Source: Bacteroidales bacterium
GTDB lineage: Bacteria > Bacteroidota > Bacteroidia > Bacteroidales > UBA932
Direction: 5' to 3'
Assembly: GCA_017534745.1 (NCBI GenBank)
Contig: JAFXVX010000008.1
Span: forward strand, 1-35,827
Length of the DNA stretch: 35,827 nt
Below are positions 1 to 13,792 of this stretch, one piece after another (the stretch's first letter is position 1; each line of letters starts with the position of its first letter). Position numbers and translations under genes: made by a program. The notes below the pieces were generated by a model. That model was not told the origin of the DNA and searched no databases. It saw nothing but the letters and a program-made list of their open reading frames with translations.

Positions 1-913
1 CATGGTCACCGGTGCCGCCCAGATGGACGGTGCGATCCTCGTGGTCGCCTCCACCGACGGTCCTATGCCCCAGACTCGCGAGCACATCCTTCTCGCCCGT
101 CAGGTCAACGTCCCCAAGATCCTCGTTTTCATGAACAAGGTTGACCTTGTTGACGATGAGGAAATGCTTGACCTCGTCGAGATGGAAATCCGCGACCTCC
201 TCGCTTTCTACAAGTTCGATGAGGACTGCCCTATCATCCGTGGTTCCGCACTCGGTGCACTCAACGGTGAGAAGGTCTGGGAAGACAAGGTTATGGAGCT
301 CATGGATGCAGTTGACGAGTACATTCCGCTTCCGGAGCGTCTCGTTGACAAGCCCTTCATCATGCCTATCGAGGACATCTTCTCGATCACCGGTCGCGGC
401 ACCGTTGTCACCGGCCGTATCGAGGCTGGTACCATCCACGTCGGCGACCCTGTCGAGCTCGTCGGTTTCACCGATGAACCTCGCAACACCGTCGTCACCG
501 GCGTCGAGATGTTCCGCAAGCTCCTCGACCAGGGCGAAGCCGGCGACAATGTCGGTCTTCTCCTCCGCGGCGTTGACAAGAAGGAAGTCAAGAGGGGCGA
601 GGTCGTGGCAAAGCCCGGCTCCATCACTCCTCACACCGAGTTCAAGGCTCAGATCTACGTCCTCAAGAAGGACGAAGGCGGCCGTCACACCCCGTTCAAG
701 AACCACTATCGTCCCCAGTTCTTCATCCGCACCCTGGATGTGACCGGTGAGATCATGCTTCCTGACGGTGTCGAGGTCGTCATGCCTGGTGACAACGTGG
801 AAATCACTGTCAAGCTCATCACTCCTGTCGCTATGAACGAAGGCCAGCAGTTCGCTATCCGCGAGGGCGGTCGCACCGTCGGCGCAGGCCAGGTGATCAA
901 GATCGTCGAGTAA
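1..913 (+). CDS. tuf: Elongation factor Tu, 3' part (5' end outside window)
   Basis: EF-Tu is the GTPase that delivers aminoacyl-tRNA to the ribosomal A site in the cytoplasm. The window opens inside the G domain, at the segment that follows the DCPGH motif in other EF-Tu proteins, so roughly the first 90 residues are missing. The visible 303 residues contain the NKVD guanine-specificity motif, the SALGAL (G5-like) loop, and domains 2 and 3 with the typical [10 protein letters not shown] and GGRTVGAG segments. It is intact to its TAA stop. A hairpin and tRNA-Trp follow, which is the usual Bacteroidota context upstream of secE and nusG. The in-frame ATG at base 2 is an internal methionine, not the start. 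Identification is very secure. Confidence 0.98.
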   Translation, partial: MVTGAAQMDGAILVVASTDGPMPQTREHILLARQVNVPKILVFMNKVDLVDDEEMLDLVEMEIRDLLAFYKFDEDCPIIRGSALGALNGEKVWEDKVMELMDAVDEYIPLPERLVDKPFIMPIEDIFSITGRGTVVTGRIEAGTIHVGDPVELVGFTDEPRNTVVTGVEMFRKLLDQGEAGDNVGLLLRGVDKKEVKRGEVVAKPGSITPHTEFKAQIYVLKKDEGGRHTPFKNHYRPQFFIRTLDVTGEIMLPDGVEVVMPGDNVEITVKLITPVAMNEGQQFAIREGGRTVGAGQVIKIVE

Positions 914-931
914 GACTCGGCCTGACTAGCT

Positions 932-968
932 GCGGACACTTCCTCTCCTTCCGGGGTGGAGTGTCCGC
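932..968 (+). terminator. Hairpin after tuf
   Basis: A perfect 9-bp stem (bases 932-940 with 960-968, GCGGACACT/AGTGTCCGC) lies between the tuf stop and tRNA-Trp. No clear T-run follows, so it may be a processing or partial-termination structure that separates tuf mRNA from the tRNA, rather than a full intrinsic terminator. Confidence 0.5.
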
Positions 969-973
969 TTCAC

Positions 974-1044
974 AGGGGAATAGAACAAGGGTAGTTCAGC
1001 GGTCTCCAAAACCGTCGATGTGGGTTCGAATCCTGCTTCCCCTG
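974..1044 (+). tRNA. trpT: tRNA-Trp (anticodon CCA)
   Basis: The sequence folds as a cloverleaf. The 7-bp acceptor stem pairs AGGGGAA (974-980) with TTCCCCT (1037-1043). The anticodon stem-loop has the loop CTCCAAA with anticodon CCA at 1006-1008, and the T-arm has GGGTTCGAATCC. The discriminator base is G at 1044, as in bacterial tRNA-Trp. The genomic sequence continues GCA rather than a full CCA, so CCA is probably completed after transcription. It sits between tuf and secE, a position common in bacteria. Confidence 0.96.
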
Positions 1045-1131
1045 CAAAATATCAAAGGTTACGATTTGGTAAATGTTTAACAGACCGCGGAGAGCCGCTT
1101 CCAATTCTCCGGGCGTCCATTAAAAGCAAAG

Positions 1132-1320
1132 ATGAGAAAGTTCGCAAACTATCTTAAAGAGTCTTTCGTCGAGCTGACAAAGAAGGTCACGTGGCCGACA
1201 TGGGACAAACTCCAGAGCAGCGCTCTGCTCGTCCTCGTCGCGACCGTTATCCTCTCTCTTGTCGTCTTCGTGATGGACTTTGCTTTCCAGAAATTGATGG
1301 AGACTATTTACTCATTGTAA
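1132..1320 (+). CDS. secE: Preprotein translocase subunit SecE
   Basis: SecE is the small essential clamp subunit of the SecYEG translocon in the inner membrane. The 62-residue protein is the short single-span form typical outside the gamma-proteobacteria. It has an amphipathic N-terminal helix (KESFVELTKKVTWPTWDKL, including the conserved V-TWPT-W element) followed by one hydrophobic transmembrane segment (about residues 29-50). It lies 18 bp upstream of nusG in the conserved secE-nusG-rplK order. The start ATG is the only sensible one. Confidence 0.95.
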   Translation: MRKFANYLKESFVELTKKVTWPTWDKLQSSALLVLVATVILSLVVFVMDFAFQKLMETIYSL

Positions 1321-1338
1321 TTTGATTGTTTCAACGCT

Positions 1339-1905
1339 ATGGGCGAAAAAAATTGGTATGTCCTCCGGACTGCCGGCACCAAGGAGAAGAAGGTTGCTGA
1401 TTATCTCAGGAAGGAAGTAGAGAGAAGCAAGGATCTCCAGATGATAGTGGACGAGATTCTCGTTCCCGTCAAAAAGGAAATCGTCACAAAGAACGGAAAG
1501 AGGAAGGAAGTCGAGAGGCTTCTCTTCCCCGGCTACGTGCTTATCCACGCCGAACTCAACGCCGACCTCGAGTACATCATCAGAGGCCACTTCATCCCCG
1601 GTCTCGCCGGCTTCCTTTCGGAAAAATCCGGAAAGAACCCCTCCGAAAAAATCCCCGTTCCCATCAGGGACGAAGAAGCTCAGAGGATTCTCGGCCAGCA
1701 GGACGAGAACGCCGTAGCCGCGGCGGAGACCGAAGTCAACTTCTCCATCGGTGAGTCTGTCAAGATCACCGACGGGCCGTTCAACGGTTTCTCCGGGACA
1801 ATCGAAGACATTCTGGAAGAGCGAAGCAAGCTCAAAGTGATAGTCGTGATCTTCGGCAGGAAGACCCTGCTCGAACTCAGCTTTACACAGGTAACTAAAC
1901 AGTAG
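1339..1905 (+). CDS. nusG: Transcription termination/antitermination factor NusG
   Basis: NusG binds RNA polymerase and links it to Rho or to the ribosome. The 188-residue protein has an N-terminal NGN domain ([18 protein letters not shown] near residues 6-23, and FPGY at 63-66) and a C-terminal KOW domain (about residues 136-170, containing [13 protein letters not shown]). The length is normal. It is followed 10 bp later by rplK and is presumably co-transcribed with secE and the ribosomal protein genes. Confidence 0.97.
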   Translation: MGEKNWYVLRTAGTKEKKVADYLRKEVERSKDLQMIVDEILVPVKKEIVTKNGKRKEVERLLFPGYVLIHAELNADLEYIIRGHFIPGLAGFLSEKSGKNPSEKIPVPIRDEEAQRILGQQDENAVAAAETEVNFSIGESVKITDGPFNGFSGTIEDILEERSKLKVIVVIFGRKTLLELSFTQVTKQ

Positions 1906-1915
1906 CACAAGTTTT

Positions 1916-2359
1916 ATGGCAAAAGAAGTAACCGGATTCATCAAGCTCCAGATCAAGGGCGGAGCCGCCAATCCCGCGCCTCCCGTGGGACCGGCTCTCG
2001 GCTCCAAAGGCTTGAACATTATGGACTTCTGCAAGCAGTTCAACGCTCGCACGCAGGATCAGGCCGGGAAGACCCTTCCCGTCGTGATCACTGTCTTCTC
2101 CGACAAGTCCTTCTCGTTCGAAGTCAAGCAGCCGCCCGTGGCCGTTTCCCTCAAGGAAGCCGCCAGGATCCAGAAAGCTTCCGGTGAGCCCAACAGGAAG
2201 AAAGTCGCGACCGTCACCTGGGACCAGGTGAAGGAAATCGCGCAGTCGAAGATGCCCGACCTCAACGCATTCACTCTTAAGAGCGCAATGAAGATGGTCG
2301 CCGGCACAGCGAGGAGTATGGGCATCAAGGTCCAGGGAGAATTCCCGGAGAACGTTTAA
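1916..2359 (+). CDS. rplK: 50S ribosomal protein L11
   Basis: L11 forms the base of the GTPase-associated stalk on 23S rRNA. The 147-residue protein is full length. The N-terminal proline-rich element [16 protein letters not shown] and the C-terminal RNA-binding domain ([13 protein letters not shown], then AGTARSMGI) are intact. The gene lies 12 bp upstream of rplA in the canonical L11-L1-L10-L7/L12 cluster. Confidence 0.98.
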   Translation: MAKEVTGFIKLQIKGGAANPAPPVGPALGSKGLNIMDFCKQFNARTQDQAGKTLPVVITVFSDKSFSFEVKQPPVAVSLKEAARIQKASGEPNRKKVATVTWDQVKEIAQSKMPDLNAFTLKSAMKMVAGTARSMGIKVQGEFPENV

Positions 2360-2371
2360 AAGCAAGGCACT

Positions 2372-3079
2372 ATGAGCAGATTGACTAAAAACCGCAAAGA
2401 AGTACTCGCAAAGTACGATTCTACGAAGGTGTATTCTCTCACGGAAGCCTGCGCTCTCCTGAAGGATATCACCTACACCAAGTTCGACTCCTCCGTCGAA
2501 ATCACCACCAACCTCGGCGTCGATCCCCGCAAGGCGAATCAGATGATCCGTGGCGTCGTCTCCCTCCCCAACGGGACCGGCAAAGTCACGAGGGTCCTCG
2601 TGCTCTGCACCCCCGACAAGGAAGCCGAAGCCAAGGAAGCAGGTGCCGACTACGTGGGTCTCGACGACTACATCGAGAAGATCAAGGGCGGATGGACTGA
2701 CGTCGACGTCATCATCTGTACTCCTTCCGTCATGGCGAAAGTCGGTGCGATCGGCCGTATCCTCGGCCCCCGCGGACTCATGCCGAACCCCAAGACCGGC
2801 ACGGTCACGATGGAGATCGGCAACGCCGTCAAGGAAGTCAAGGCCGGTAAGATCGACTTCAAGGTTGACAAGACCGGTATCATCCACGCCGCAATCGGCA
2901 AAGTCTCCTTCACTCCGGAGCAGATCGAGCAGAACGCAAAGGCATTTGTCAGCGCCGTCCTCAAGCTCAAGCCCCAGACCCTGAAGGGTACTTATCTCAA
3001 AGCCGCGAGCCTCTGCACGACCATGAGCCCCGGCATTAAGTTGGACGTCAAGGCATTCACCACGACTGCTGAGAAATAA
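2372..3079 (+). CDS. rplA: 50S ribosomal protein L1
   Basis: L1 forms the mobile L1 stalk near the E site. In many bacteria it also represses its own operon by binding the mRNA. The 235-residue length is normal. Characteristic segments are [21 protein letters not shown] near the N-terminus, the [18 protein letters not shown] signature in the middle, and [19 protein letters not shown] at the end. It directly follows rplK and lies 12 bp before rplJ. Confidence 0.98.
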   Translation: MSRLTKNRKEVLAKYDSTKVYSLTEACALLKDITYTKFDSSVEITTNLGVDPRKANQMIRGVVSLPNGTGKVTRVLVLCTPDKEAEAKEAGADYVGLDDYIEKIKGGWTDVDVIICTPSVMAKVGAIGRILGPRGLMPNPKTGTVTMEIGNAVKEVKAGKIDFKVDKTGIIHAAIGKVSFTPEQIEQNAKAFVSAVLKLKPQTLKGTYLKAASLCTTMSPGIKLDVKAFTTTAEK

Positions 3080-3091
3080 ATCGATAGAGCT

Positions 3092-3613
3092 ATGAAAAAA
3101 GAAGTCAAAGCACAGGTTATCGAAGCCATCTCAGCCCAGCTGGCGGCCTTCCCCAATTTCTACATCACCGACATCGCCGGACTCAACGCCGAGCAGACAG
3201 CGGCTCTTCGCCGTGAGTGCTTCGAGCAGGGCATCAAGCTCACCGTCGTGAAGAACACCCTGTTCCACAAGGTGCTCTCCGAGAAGGGCAACGCCGAGCT
3301 CGAGCTCCTCTTCCCGGCTCTCGAAGGCAACACCGCCATCATGTACACCGAGGCTCCCGCAGGCCCCGCCAAGCTCATCAAGAAGTACCACAAGAGTGGT
3401 ATGGAGAAGCCGGCGCTCAAGGCAGCCTACGTACAGGAATGCGCATTTGTCGGAGCGGACAAGCTCGACGAGCTCGTCGCGATCAAGTCCAAGGAAGACC
3501 TCATCGGAGACATCATCACTCTCCTCCAGTCTCCCGCACGCAACGTCATCTCCGCTCTCCAGAGCGCCGGTGGCACGATCGCCGGAGTCGTCAAGACCCT
3601 TTCCGAAAGATAA
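3092..3613 (+). CDS. rplJ: 50S ribosomal protein L10
   Basis: L10 anchors the L7/L12 dimers on the ribosomal stalk. The 173-residue protein has the expected N-terminal rRNA-binding part (ITDIAGLNAEQTAALRRECFEQGIKLTVVKNTL) and a C-terminal helix that carries L7/L12 (NVISALQSAGGTIAGVVKTLSER). It precedes rplL by 35 bp. L10-L7/L12 complexes usually autoregulate this pair by binding the leader mRNA, but no leader structure was resolved here. Confidence 0.97.
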   Translation: MKKEVKAQVIEAISAQLAAFPNFYITDIAGLNAEQTAALRRECFEQGIKLTVVKNTLFHKVLSEKGNAELELLFPALEGNTAIMYTEAPAGPAKLIKKYHKSGMEKPALKAAYVQECAFVGADKLDELVAIKSKEDLIGDIITLLQSPARNVISALQSAGGTIAGVVKTLSER

Positions 3614-3648
3614 AAGCAAAAACAATAACAATTTAAATCAATACTACT

Positions 3649-4023
3649 ATGGCAGATGTTAAAGCACTTGCAGAAGAGTTGGTAAACCTTTCTGTGAAAG
3701 ACGTTCAGGAACTCGCTAAGATCCTGAAAGAAGAGTACGGTATCGAGCCCGCCGCTGCAGCAGTTGCAGTCGCCGCTCCCGCAGCCGCCGAGGCCGCCGG
3801 CCCCGCCGAGCAGACCGAATTCGACGTCCTCCTCACCAGCGCCGGTCAGGCTAAGCTTCAGGTCATCAAGGCCGTCAAGGAAGCTGCAGGTCTCGGTCTG
3901 AAAGAGGCTAAGGAACTCGTCGACAAGGCCCCCGTCGCCGTCAAGGAGAAAGTCTCCAAGGCTGAGGCTGAGGCTCTCAAGGCCGCTCTTGAAGAGGCCG
4001 GTGCGGAAGTTGAGATTAAGTAA
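3649..4023 (+). CDS. rplL: 50S ribosomal protein L7/L12
   Basis: This stalk protein recruits translational GTPases and is present in several copies per ribosome. The 124-residue product has an N-terminal dimerisation domain, an alanine/proline-rich hinge (about residues 34-55), and the C-terminal factor-binding domain ([26 protein letters not shown]). The gene ends just before an attenuator-type terminator that separates it from rpoB, consistent with the need for far more L7/L12 than RNA polymerase. Confidence 0.98.
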   Translation: MADVKALAEELVNLSVKDVQELAKILKEEYGIEPAAAAVAVAAPAAAEAAGPAEQTEFDVLLTSAGQAKLQVIKAVKEAAGLGLKEAKELVDKAPVAVKEKVSKAEAEALKAALEEAGAEVEIK

Positions 4024-4054
4024 CTTCCCCCGTCCCTTCTAAGGGATAAAATTC

Positions 4055-4090
4055 AGGTTTAGAGCCCTCAAGTGGCTCTAAACCTTTTTT
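4055..4090 (+). terminator. Terminator/attenuator between rplL and rpoB
   Basis: A perfect 11-bp stem pairs 4056-4066 with 4074-4084 (GGTTTAGAGCC/GGCTCTAAACC), with a 7-base loop and a T-run at 4085-4090. This is a classic intrinsic terminator. Because rpoB starts 34 bp later with no obvious strong promoter between, it probably acts as a partial terminator that lowers rpoBC expression relative to the ribosomal proteins. Confidence 0.9.
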
Positions 4091-4124
4091 CCGTATTTAA
4101 GTTTTTCTCCCCACGAGGCATAAT

Positions 4125-7100
4125 ATGTCAAAAAAGACCAACTTCAAGCGAATTGATTTCGCAACGTCCAAGATCCTGGAATACCCGGATCTCCTGGAAG
4201 TCCAGTTGAAGTCTTTCAAGGACTTCTTCCAGACGGAGACGACTCCCGACAGCAGGAGAAACGAAGGCCTTTTCAAGGTTTTCCAGGAAATATTTCCGAT
4301 CGAAGACACAAGGAACAACTACAAGCTGGAGTTCATCGACTATTTCATCGACCCTCCGCAGTATTCGATCGAAGAGTGTCTTGAGAGAGGCCTCACCTAC
4401 AACGTGCCGCTGAAGGCGAAACTTCGCCTTTCGTGCACGGATCCCGATCACGAGGACTTCGATACGAGAGTCCAGGACGTGTATCTGGGAAACATCCCTT
4501 ATATGACCCCCGGCGGGACCTTTGTCATCAATGGTTCCGAGCGTATCATTGTGTCGCAGCTGCACCGCTCCCCCGGCGTCTTCTTCGACCAGAGCATGCA
4601 CTCGAACGGCACCAAGCTCTACTCCGCCAGGATCATCCCCTTCAAGGGATCGTGGATCGAGTTCGCGACGGACATCAACAATGTCATGTACGCCTACATC
4701 GACCGCAAGAAGAAACTTCCCGTCACGACGCTTCTGCGCGCCATCGGCTACAACTCGGACAAGGACATCATCGACATCTTCGGACTCGCCGATGAGATTT
4801 CCGCCGACGAGGAGACCCTGAGGCAGAACGCCGGACGCGCCCTCGCGGCCAAGGTCCTCAAGACCTGGACCGAGGACTTCGAAGATGAGGACACCGGCGA
4901 GGTCATCCCCATCGAGAGGACCGTCCCGCTCGTGGAGCGCGGAGAAATCCTCGATGACGACACCATCGAGCGCATCGCCGACACCGGCGTCAGCACCATC
5001 CTCCTCCAGAAGGATGAGGTGGGCGCCGCCGAGTATTCCATCATCTTCAACACACTCCAGAAGGACCCGACCAACACCGAGATCGAGGCCGTCAACTATA
5101 TCTACAAGCAGCTCCGCAACAGCGAACCGCCGGATGAGTCGACCGCCCGCGACGTCATCGAGAAGCTCTTCTTCTCCGAGAAGCGCTATGACCTCGGCGC
5201 CGTCGGCCGCTACCGTCTCAACAAGAAACTCGACCTCGACACCGATCCCGAGACCAGGGTTCTGACCAACAGGGACATCATCGAGATCATCAAATACCTC
5301 ATCCGCCTCATCAACTCCAAGGCGACTGTCGATGACATCGACCACCTCTCCAACCGACGCGTCCGCACGGTCGGCGAGCAGCTCGCCAACCAGTTCAGCG
5401 TGGGCCTCTCCCGTATGGCGAGGACCATCCGCGAGAGGATGAACGTCCGTGACAACGAGCAGTTCAGCCCGATAGACCTGATCAACGCCAAGACACTGTC
5501 TTCCGTTATCAATTCCTTCTTCGGCACGAGCCAGCTCTCCCAGTTCATGGACCAGACAAACCCTCTTGCAGAGATTACCCACAAGAGGCGTCTGTCCGCC
5601 CTCGGCCCCGGAGGTCTCTCCAGGGACAGGGCAGGATTCGAGGTGCGTGACGTCCATTACACCCATTATGGCCGTCTCTGCCCTATCGAGTCTCCTGAAG
5701 GCCCGAACATCGGTCTTATCTCGTCGCTCTGCGTCTATGCCCGCATCAATTCGCTCGGTTTCATCGAGACCCCTTACCGCAAGGTGGAGGGTGGCAAGGT
5801 GGACCTTTCGGACAGCGGCTGGAGCTATATGAGCGCCGAGGAGGAAGAGTCCAAGCTCGTCTCGCTTGCCAACGTCAGCATGGCTGACGACGGCACGATA
5901 AAGGACGACCGCATCCAGTGCCGTCTCGAGGCCGACTTCCCCGTCGTCACGAAGGAGGAAGTCGATTACATGGACGTCGCGCCGAACCAGATGGCATCTG
6001 TCGCCGCGTCGCTCATCCCGTTCCTCGAGCACGACGACGCCCACCGTGCCCTCATGGGCGCGAACATGATGCGCCAGGCCGTTCCGCTCCTCACCCCCGA
6101 GTCCCCCATCGTAGGGACCGGCCTCGAGGAGAGGGTCTGTATCGACTCCCGCACGCAGATCATCGCGACCCGCAAGGGCGTCGTGACCTACGTGGACGCC
6201 AATGAGATCCACATCCGCTACGACAGGACCGAGGATGAGAAGTTCGTCTCGTTCACCCCGGACGAGACCGTCTATAAACTCCCCATCTACCGCCGTACCA
6301 ACCAGTCCACTACCGTGATGCTCAAGCCGATCGTCCGCAAGGGCGACAAGGTCGAGAAGGGCCAGGTGCTGACCGAGGGTTATGCGACCGAGAAGGGCGA
6401 ACTCGCCCTCGGACGCAACCTCAAGGTCGCCTTCATGCCCTGGAAGGGATACAACTACGAAGACGCCATCGTCCTCTCCGAGGAGATGGTCAAGTGGGAT
6501 ATCCTGACCTCCGTCCACGTGGACGAGTTCCTCACGGAAGTCCGTGAGACCAAGCGCGGTATGGAAGAGCTCACCCCCGACATCCCCAACGTCAGCGAGG
6601 ACGCGACCAAGGACCTCGGCAAGGACGACGGTATCATCCGTATCGGCGCCCACGTCGAGCCCGGCGACATACTCATCGGCAAGATCACCCCGAAGGGCGA
6701 GAGCGATCCTTCTCCGGAAGAGAAGCTCCTCAAGGCCATCTTCGGTGACAAGGCCGGCGACGTCAAGGACGCTTCCCTGAAGGCCAACCCTTCACTCAGC
6801 GGCACCGTCATCAAAACCGCCCTTTACTCGAAGGCGTCGAAGGACAGCGGCAAGCGCGGAGTCAAGAGCGACCAGAAGACCCGTATCGAGATCAAGGAGC
6901 AGGAATTCGCCGCCGCGGCCGAGAAGCTGCGCGAGGGATTCATCGCCAAGCTCATGACCCTCGTCGAGGGCAAGAAGAGCGCCGGCATCTCCGACCTCTA
7001 CGGCGTCGAGATCCTCGCCAAGGGCAAGAACTTCACCGCAGAAGTGCTGAGAGGCATTGATTATGAGAACGTTTCGACCGCCAAGTGGACATCCGACAAG

Positions 7101-7946
7101 GCAGCCAACGGCCTCATCCGCGCCCTCATCAACAACTACTGCATCGCTTACAAGGAAGCCGCGACGCGCTCCCGCAGGGAGATCGACAAGATCAAGATCG
7201 GCGACGAGCTCCCCAACGGCGTCATGCAGATCGCCAAGGTCTATGTCGCCCGCAAGCGCAAGATCACTGTCGGTGACAAGATGGCCGGACGCCACGGAAA
7301 CAAGGGTATCGTTGCAAAGATCGTCCGCCAGGAAGACATGCCGTTCCTCGACGACGGCACTCCCGTGGACATCGTCCTCAACCCTCTCGGCGTGCCTTCA
7401 CGTATGAACCTCGGTCAGATCTACGAGACCGTCCTCGGATGGGCGGGTGCAAGGCTTGGACTCAAGTTCTCCACCCCTATCTTCGACGGTGCGTCCATCG
7501 ACGAGATCTGCTCGTACACCGACAAGGCCGGCGTTCCCCGCTTCGGCAAGACGCGCCTTCGCGACGGCGGCACCGGCGACTGGTTCGACCAGCCCGCGAC
7601 CGTGGGTGTCATCTATATGATCAAGCTCGGCCACATGGTCGATGACAAGATGCACGCACGTTCCATCGGACCTTACTCCCTCATCACCCAGCAGCCTCTC
7701 GGCGGCAAGGCGCAGTTCGGAGGACAGAGGTTCGGTGAAATGGAAGTCTGGGCCCTCGAGGCCTTCGGTGCGGCCAACGCCCTCCAGGAGATCCTCACGG
7801 TCAAGTCCGACGACGTGACCGGCAGGTCCAAGACCTATGAAGCAATCGTCAAGGGAGACCCGATGCCGACTCCCGGCATCCCCGAGTCGCTCAACGTGCT
7901 CCTCAATGAGCTCAAGGGCCTCGGCCTCAACGTCACCCTCGACTAA
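4125..7946 (+). CDS. rpoB: DNA-directed RNA polymerase subunit beta
   Basis: This is the catalytic beta subunit of RNA polymerase, 1273 residues, full length for Bacteroidota. The rifampicin-binding region is intact from about residue 467 ([18 protein letters not shown], then [16 protein letters not shown]). Q473, D476, H486 and S491, the equivalents of E. coli Q513, D516, H526 and S531, are wild type. The C-terminal part holds the [12 protein letters not shown] segment and the conserved [27 protein letters not shown] end. It lies 26 bp upstream of rpoC. Confidence 0.99.
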   Translation: MSKKTNFKRIDFATSKILEYPDLLEVQLKSFKDFFQTETTPDSRRNEGLFKVFQEIFPIEDTRNNYKLEFIDYFIDPPQYSIEECLERGLTYNVPLKAKLRLSCTDPDHEDFDTRVQDVYLGNIPYMTPGGTFVINGSERIIVSQLHRSPGVFFDQSMHSNGTKLYSARIIPFKGSWIEFATDINNVMYAYIDRKKKLPVTTLLRAIGYNSDKDIIDIFGLADEISADEETLRQNAGRALAAKVLKTWTEDFEDEDTGEVIPIERTVPLVERGEILDDDTIERIADTGVSTILLQKDEVGAAEYSIIFNTLQKDPTNTEIEAVNYIYKQLRNSEPPDESTARDVIEKLFFSEKRYDLGAVGRYRLNKKLDLDTDPETRVLTNRDIIEIIKYLIRLINSKATVDDIDHLSNRRVRTVGEQLANQFSVGLSRMARTIRERMNVRDNEQFSPIDLINAKTLSSVINSFFGTSQLSQFMDQTNPLAEITHKRRLSALGPGGLSRDRAGFEVRDVHYTHYGRLCPIESPEGPNIGLISSLCVYARINSLGFIETPYRKVEGGKVDLSDSGWSYMSAEEEESKLVSLANVSMADDGTIKDDRIQCRLEADFPVVTKEEVDYMDVAPNQMASVAASLIPFLEHDDAHRALMGANMMRQAVPLLTPESPIVGTGLEERVCIDSRTQIIATRKGVVTYVDANEIHIRYDRTEDEKFVSFTPDETVYKLPIYRRTNQSTTVMLKPIVRKGDKVEKGQVLTEGYATEKGELALGRNLKVAFMPWKGYNYEDAIVLSEEMVKWDILTSVHVDEFLTEVRETKRGMEELTPDIPNVSEDATKDLGKDDGIIRIGAHVEPGDILIGKITPKGESDPSPEEKLLKAIFGDKAGDVKDASLKANPSLSGTVIKTALYSKASKDSGKRGVKSDQKTRIEIKEQEFAAAAEKLREGFIAKLMTLVEGKKSAGISDLYGVEILAKGKNFTAEVLRGIDYENVSTAKWTSDKAANGLIRALINNYCIAYKEAATRSRREIDKIKIGDELPNGVMQIAKVYVARKRKITVGDKMAGRHGNKGIVAKIVRQEDMPFLDDGTPVDIVLNPLGVPSRMNLGQIYETVLGWAGARLGLKFSTPIFDGASIDEICSYTDKAGVPRFGKTRLRDGGTGDWFDQPATVGVIYMIKLGHMVDDKMHARSIGPYSLITQQPLGGKAQFGGQRFGEMEVWALEAFGAANALQEILTVKSDDVTGRSKTYEAIVKGDPMPTPGIPESLNVLLNELKGLGLNVTLD

Positions 7947-7972
7947 GAGAAACAGAAAAAGTCATTTGCAAT

Positions 7973-12244
<4,272 letters not shown>

Positions 12245-12292
12245 CCGACAGGATTCCCCTGTCATTCCGAAAGGAGTCGAGGAATCCGCCTG

Positions 12293-12328
12293 AAAGGCTG
12301 GCCCATCCCGGGTCAGCCTTTCTTGTTG
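12293..12328 (+). terminator. Intrinsic terminator after rpoC
   Basis: An outer stem pairs AAAGGCTG (12293-12300) with CAGCCTTT (12314-12321). An inner extension of GCCC with GGGT allows one G-T pair. A short T-rich tail (TTTCTTGTT) follows. It is well placed to end the rplK-to-rpoC transcription unit. Confidence 0.8.
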
Positions 12329-12362
12329 CTATTGGCACGTCCCAACCGCCTCCACTCCTCCT

Positions 12363-12507
12363 CCGTGACCCTGGCCACACCATCCCTCACTCCAGGCCCT
12401 CCGGCTGCCTTGCACCGTGGCCTCGCCAGGGTTGCGTCCCCCGCCAAGCCACGCCGAACCCTGCCTCAGTGCGACAATTTGAGCCATGGTGTGGCCGGGG
12501 GTGCGGG
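12363..12507 (+). repeat. REP/BIME-like intergenic repeat, copy A
   Basis: This is a GC-rich element downstream of rpoC and of the convergent RAYT-like gene. Its right 60 bases (12448-12507) match the reverse complement of copy C with only three mismatches by eye, and they also match copy B. The left half has diverged but still shows GGCCACACCA near 12373. The unit contains alternating GGCCAC and GTGGCC half-palindromes. Together with the rpoC terminator it accounts for the gene-free stretch 12245-12581. Confidence 0.8.
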
Positions 12508-12581
12508 GATGGGTATGGCCGAGCTGTAGGGGTAGCCATGACGGGAGGGTAGGTTCAGCCCCGGGGCACGGGAGAGAGGGG

Positions 12582-13418
12582 TTACACCAGGAGACGGAGG
12601 TCTTCGGGGGTGAGTAGGAGGGCTTTGGCGAGGCTGGGGGTGCGGCCGGAGAGGCCTTCCTTGAGCATCCGGGTGGCAGCCTTCAGGCGTACTTCCAGGG
12701 GAGAAGTTTTGAGTGAATGGCCACATAGATTTTTACAGTAGGTGTTTGCGATTCTCCGGAGGTCCTGGATTTTCCGCTGCTCCAGATAGACGTGCTGGAC
12801 ATCCTGTTTCATCCTGGCTTCGTCCTCCTTGCGGACATACAGGAAGGCGATGAATGCGCGGACCGAACCGAACATCTGCTCGACGCTCGCATAGTCGATA
12901 AAACTCTCAGGAAGGATACGCCCCGACTTGTCAAGCATCCACTCGTCCGGGAGGTCCTTCTTTGTCTTGAAGACTTCGCGTTGCATGCGGACAGGGAGTA
13001 ATCCTATTCGCTCTCCCTCATAGAAATGACGCTTTTCAGAGAAGTAGATATTGCCGCTGCCCCATGGATATTCCCCGGGCAGTTTCCTGTAGAAGTCCAG
13101 GCAGTTGCGGTAAACATACATAAACTTGGACAGGATATTCTCCCGCCCTTCGACGATCTCGCACGCAAGAGAGATGTTGTCCTCCGGGAAGAATCTCTGC
13201 AGGCGTGTCTGCAGGAGAACCCTGTCGCATTCAGCACTCTCCGCATCTCCTGTGACAAGGGTGTGAAGATGAGTGTCGTTGACGGTAGCCACTAAAACCA
13301 CCACATTGCTGCCGTGAGCGCAAAGAGCCACGCTATTCCAGGCGAACGTCTTGTCCGCATCGGTGTTAAACGGGATGTCCGCCCGCGTGCCATTTGAGAA
13401 GATATGCCAGATTGCCAT
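12582..13418 (-). CDS. RAYT-like (REP-associated tyrosine) Y1/HUH transposase-family protein
   Basis: This 278-residue protein has the layout of the Y1 (IS200-like) transposase domain found in REP-associated tyrosine transposases. An N-terminal HIFSNGTRADIPF segment resembles the family's H-x-T-x-R-x(n)-F strand. NDTHLHTLV contains the metal-binding pair H50 and H52 in place of the usual PNHVHLL. FMYVYRNCLDF is followed by GEYPWGSG, matching the family pattern Y-I-x-x-N-P ... Y-P-W-S-S; Y101 aligns with the nucleophilic tyrosine. The C-terminal 130 residues are a helical, basic extension of the kind that could bind DNA. The gene lies between two same-direction copies of a palindromic repeat, which is the expected context for a RAYT. 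The usual proline in PNHVH is replaced (DTH), and N-P is N-C, so activity is uncertain. It could be a domesticated DNA-processing protein. An ATG start at 13418 fits well. Confidence 0.75.
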   Translation of the reverse strand: MAIWHIFSNGTRADIPFNTDADKTFAWNSVALCAHGSNVVVLVATVNDTHLHTLVTGDAESAECDRVLLQTRLQRFFPEDNISLACEIVEGRENILSKFMYVYRNCLDFYRKLPGEYPWGSGNIYFSEKRHFYEGERIGLLPVRMQREVFKTKKDLPDEWMLDKSGRILPESFIDYASVEQMFGSVRAFIAFLYVRKEDEARMKQDVQHVYLEQRKIQDLRRIANTYCKNLCGHSLKTSPLEVRLKAATRMLKEGLSGRTPSLAKALLLTPEDLRLLV

Positions 13419-13612
13419 TTTTTTCCGGCAAGTTACACCCGGCTATCCGTTTAAAAAACCTGACAAACGTTTATTTCTCAAAAAGCCCTCCCACAGCATC
13501 ACGAGCTCTTTTTTAAAATGATTATGCAATATTTTTCAATCAAAAATCCAAATACATCTTTCTCCGGCTAACTTCGCCAGTCGCGATGAGTGCCGTTTCA
13601 TGCGCCCCTCCC

Positions 13613-13754
13613 GCGACCCCGGCCACGCCAACACGCGTTCCGGCGCGCTCGGGTGCAATTTGCGTGGCCATCCCCACCTTGCAACCCGGGCTTGGCCACG
13701 CCGAACCCTGCCTCAGTGCGGTAAGTTGAGGAATAGTGTGGCCGTGGGTGCGGG
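13613..13754 (+). repeat. REP/BIME-like intergenic repeat, copy B
   Basis: This 142-bp element lies upstream of the RAYT-like gene and just past the stop of the flippase-like gene. It matches the reverse complement of copy C over its full length at about nine bases in ten by eye. The core hairpin pairs GCGTGGCC (13662-13669) with GGCCACGC (13694-13701). The outer half-units are GGCCACGCC near 13621 and GTGTGGCC near 13736. It is in the same orientation as copy A, so the two bracket the transposase-like gene as direct repeats. The stretch 13419-13612 is AT-rich and holds no gene that I can support; it probably carries the RAYT promoter. Confidence 0.85.
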
Positions 13755-13792
13755 AAAGCAAGAGATTCGTCGGCTGGCGTGGACAGGGAAAG

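Noticed and set aside
5520..5600. Possible rifampicin-resistance substitutions in rpoB.
   Set aside because: The key positions (Q473, D476, H486, S491) are the wild-type residues.
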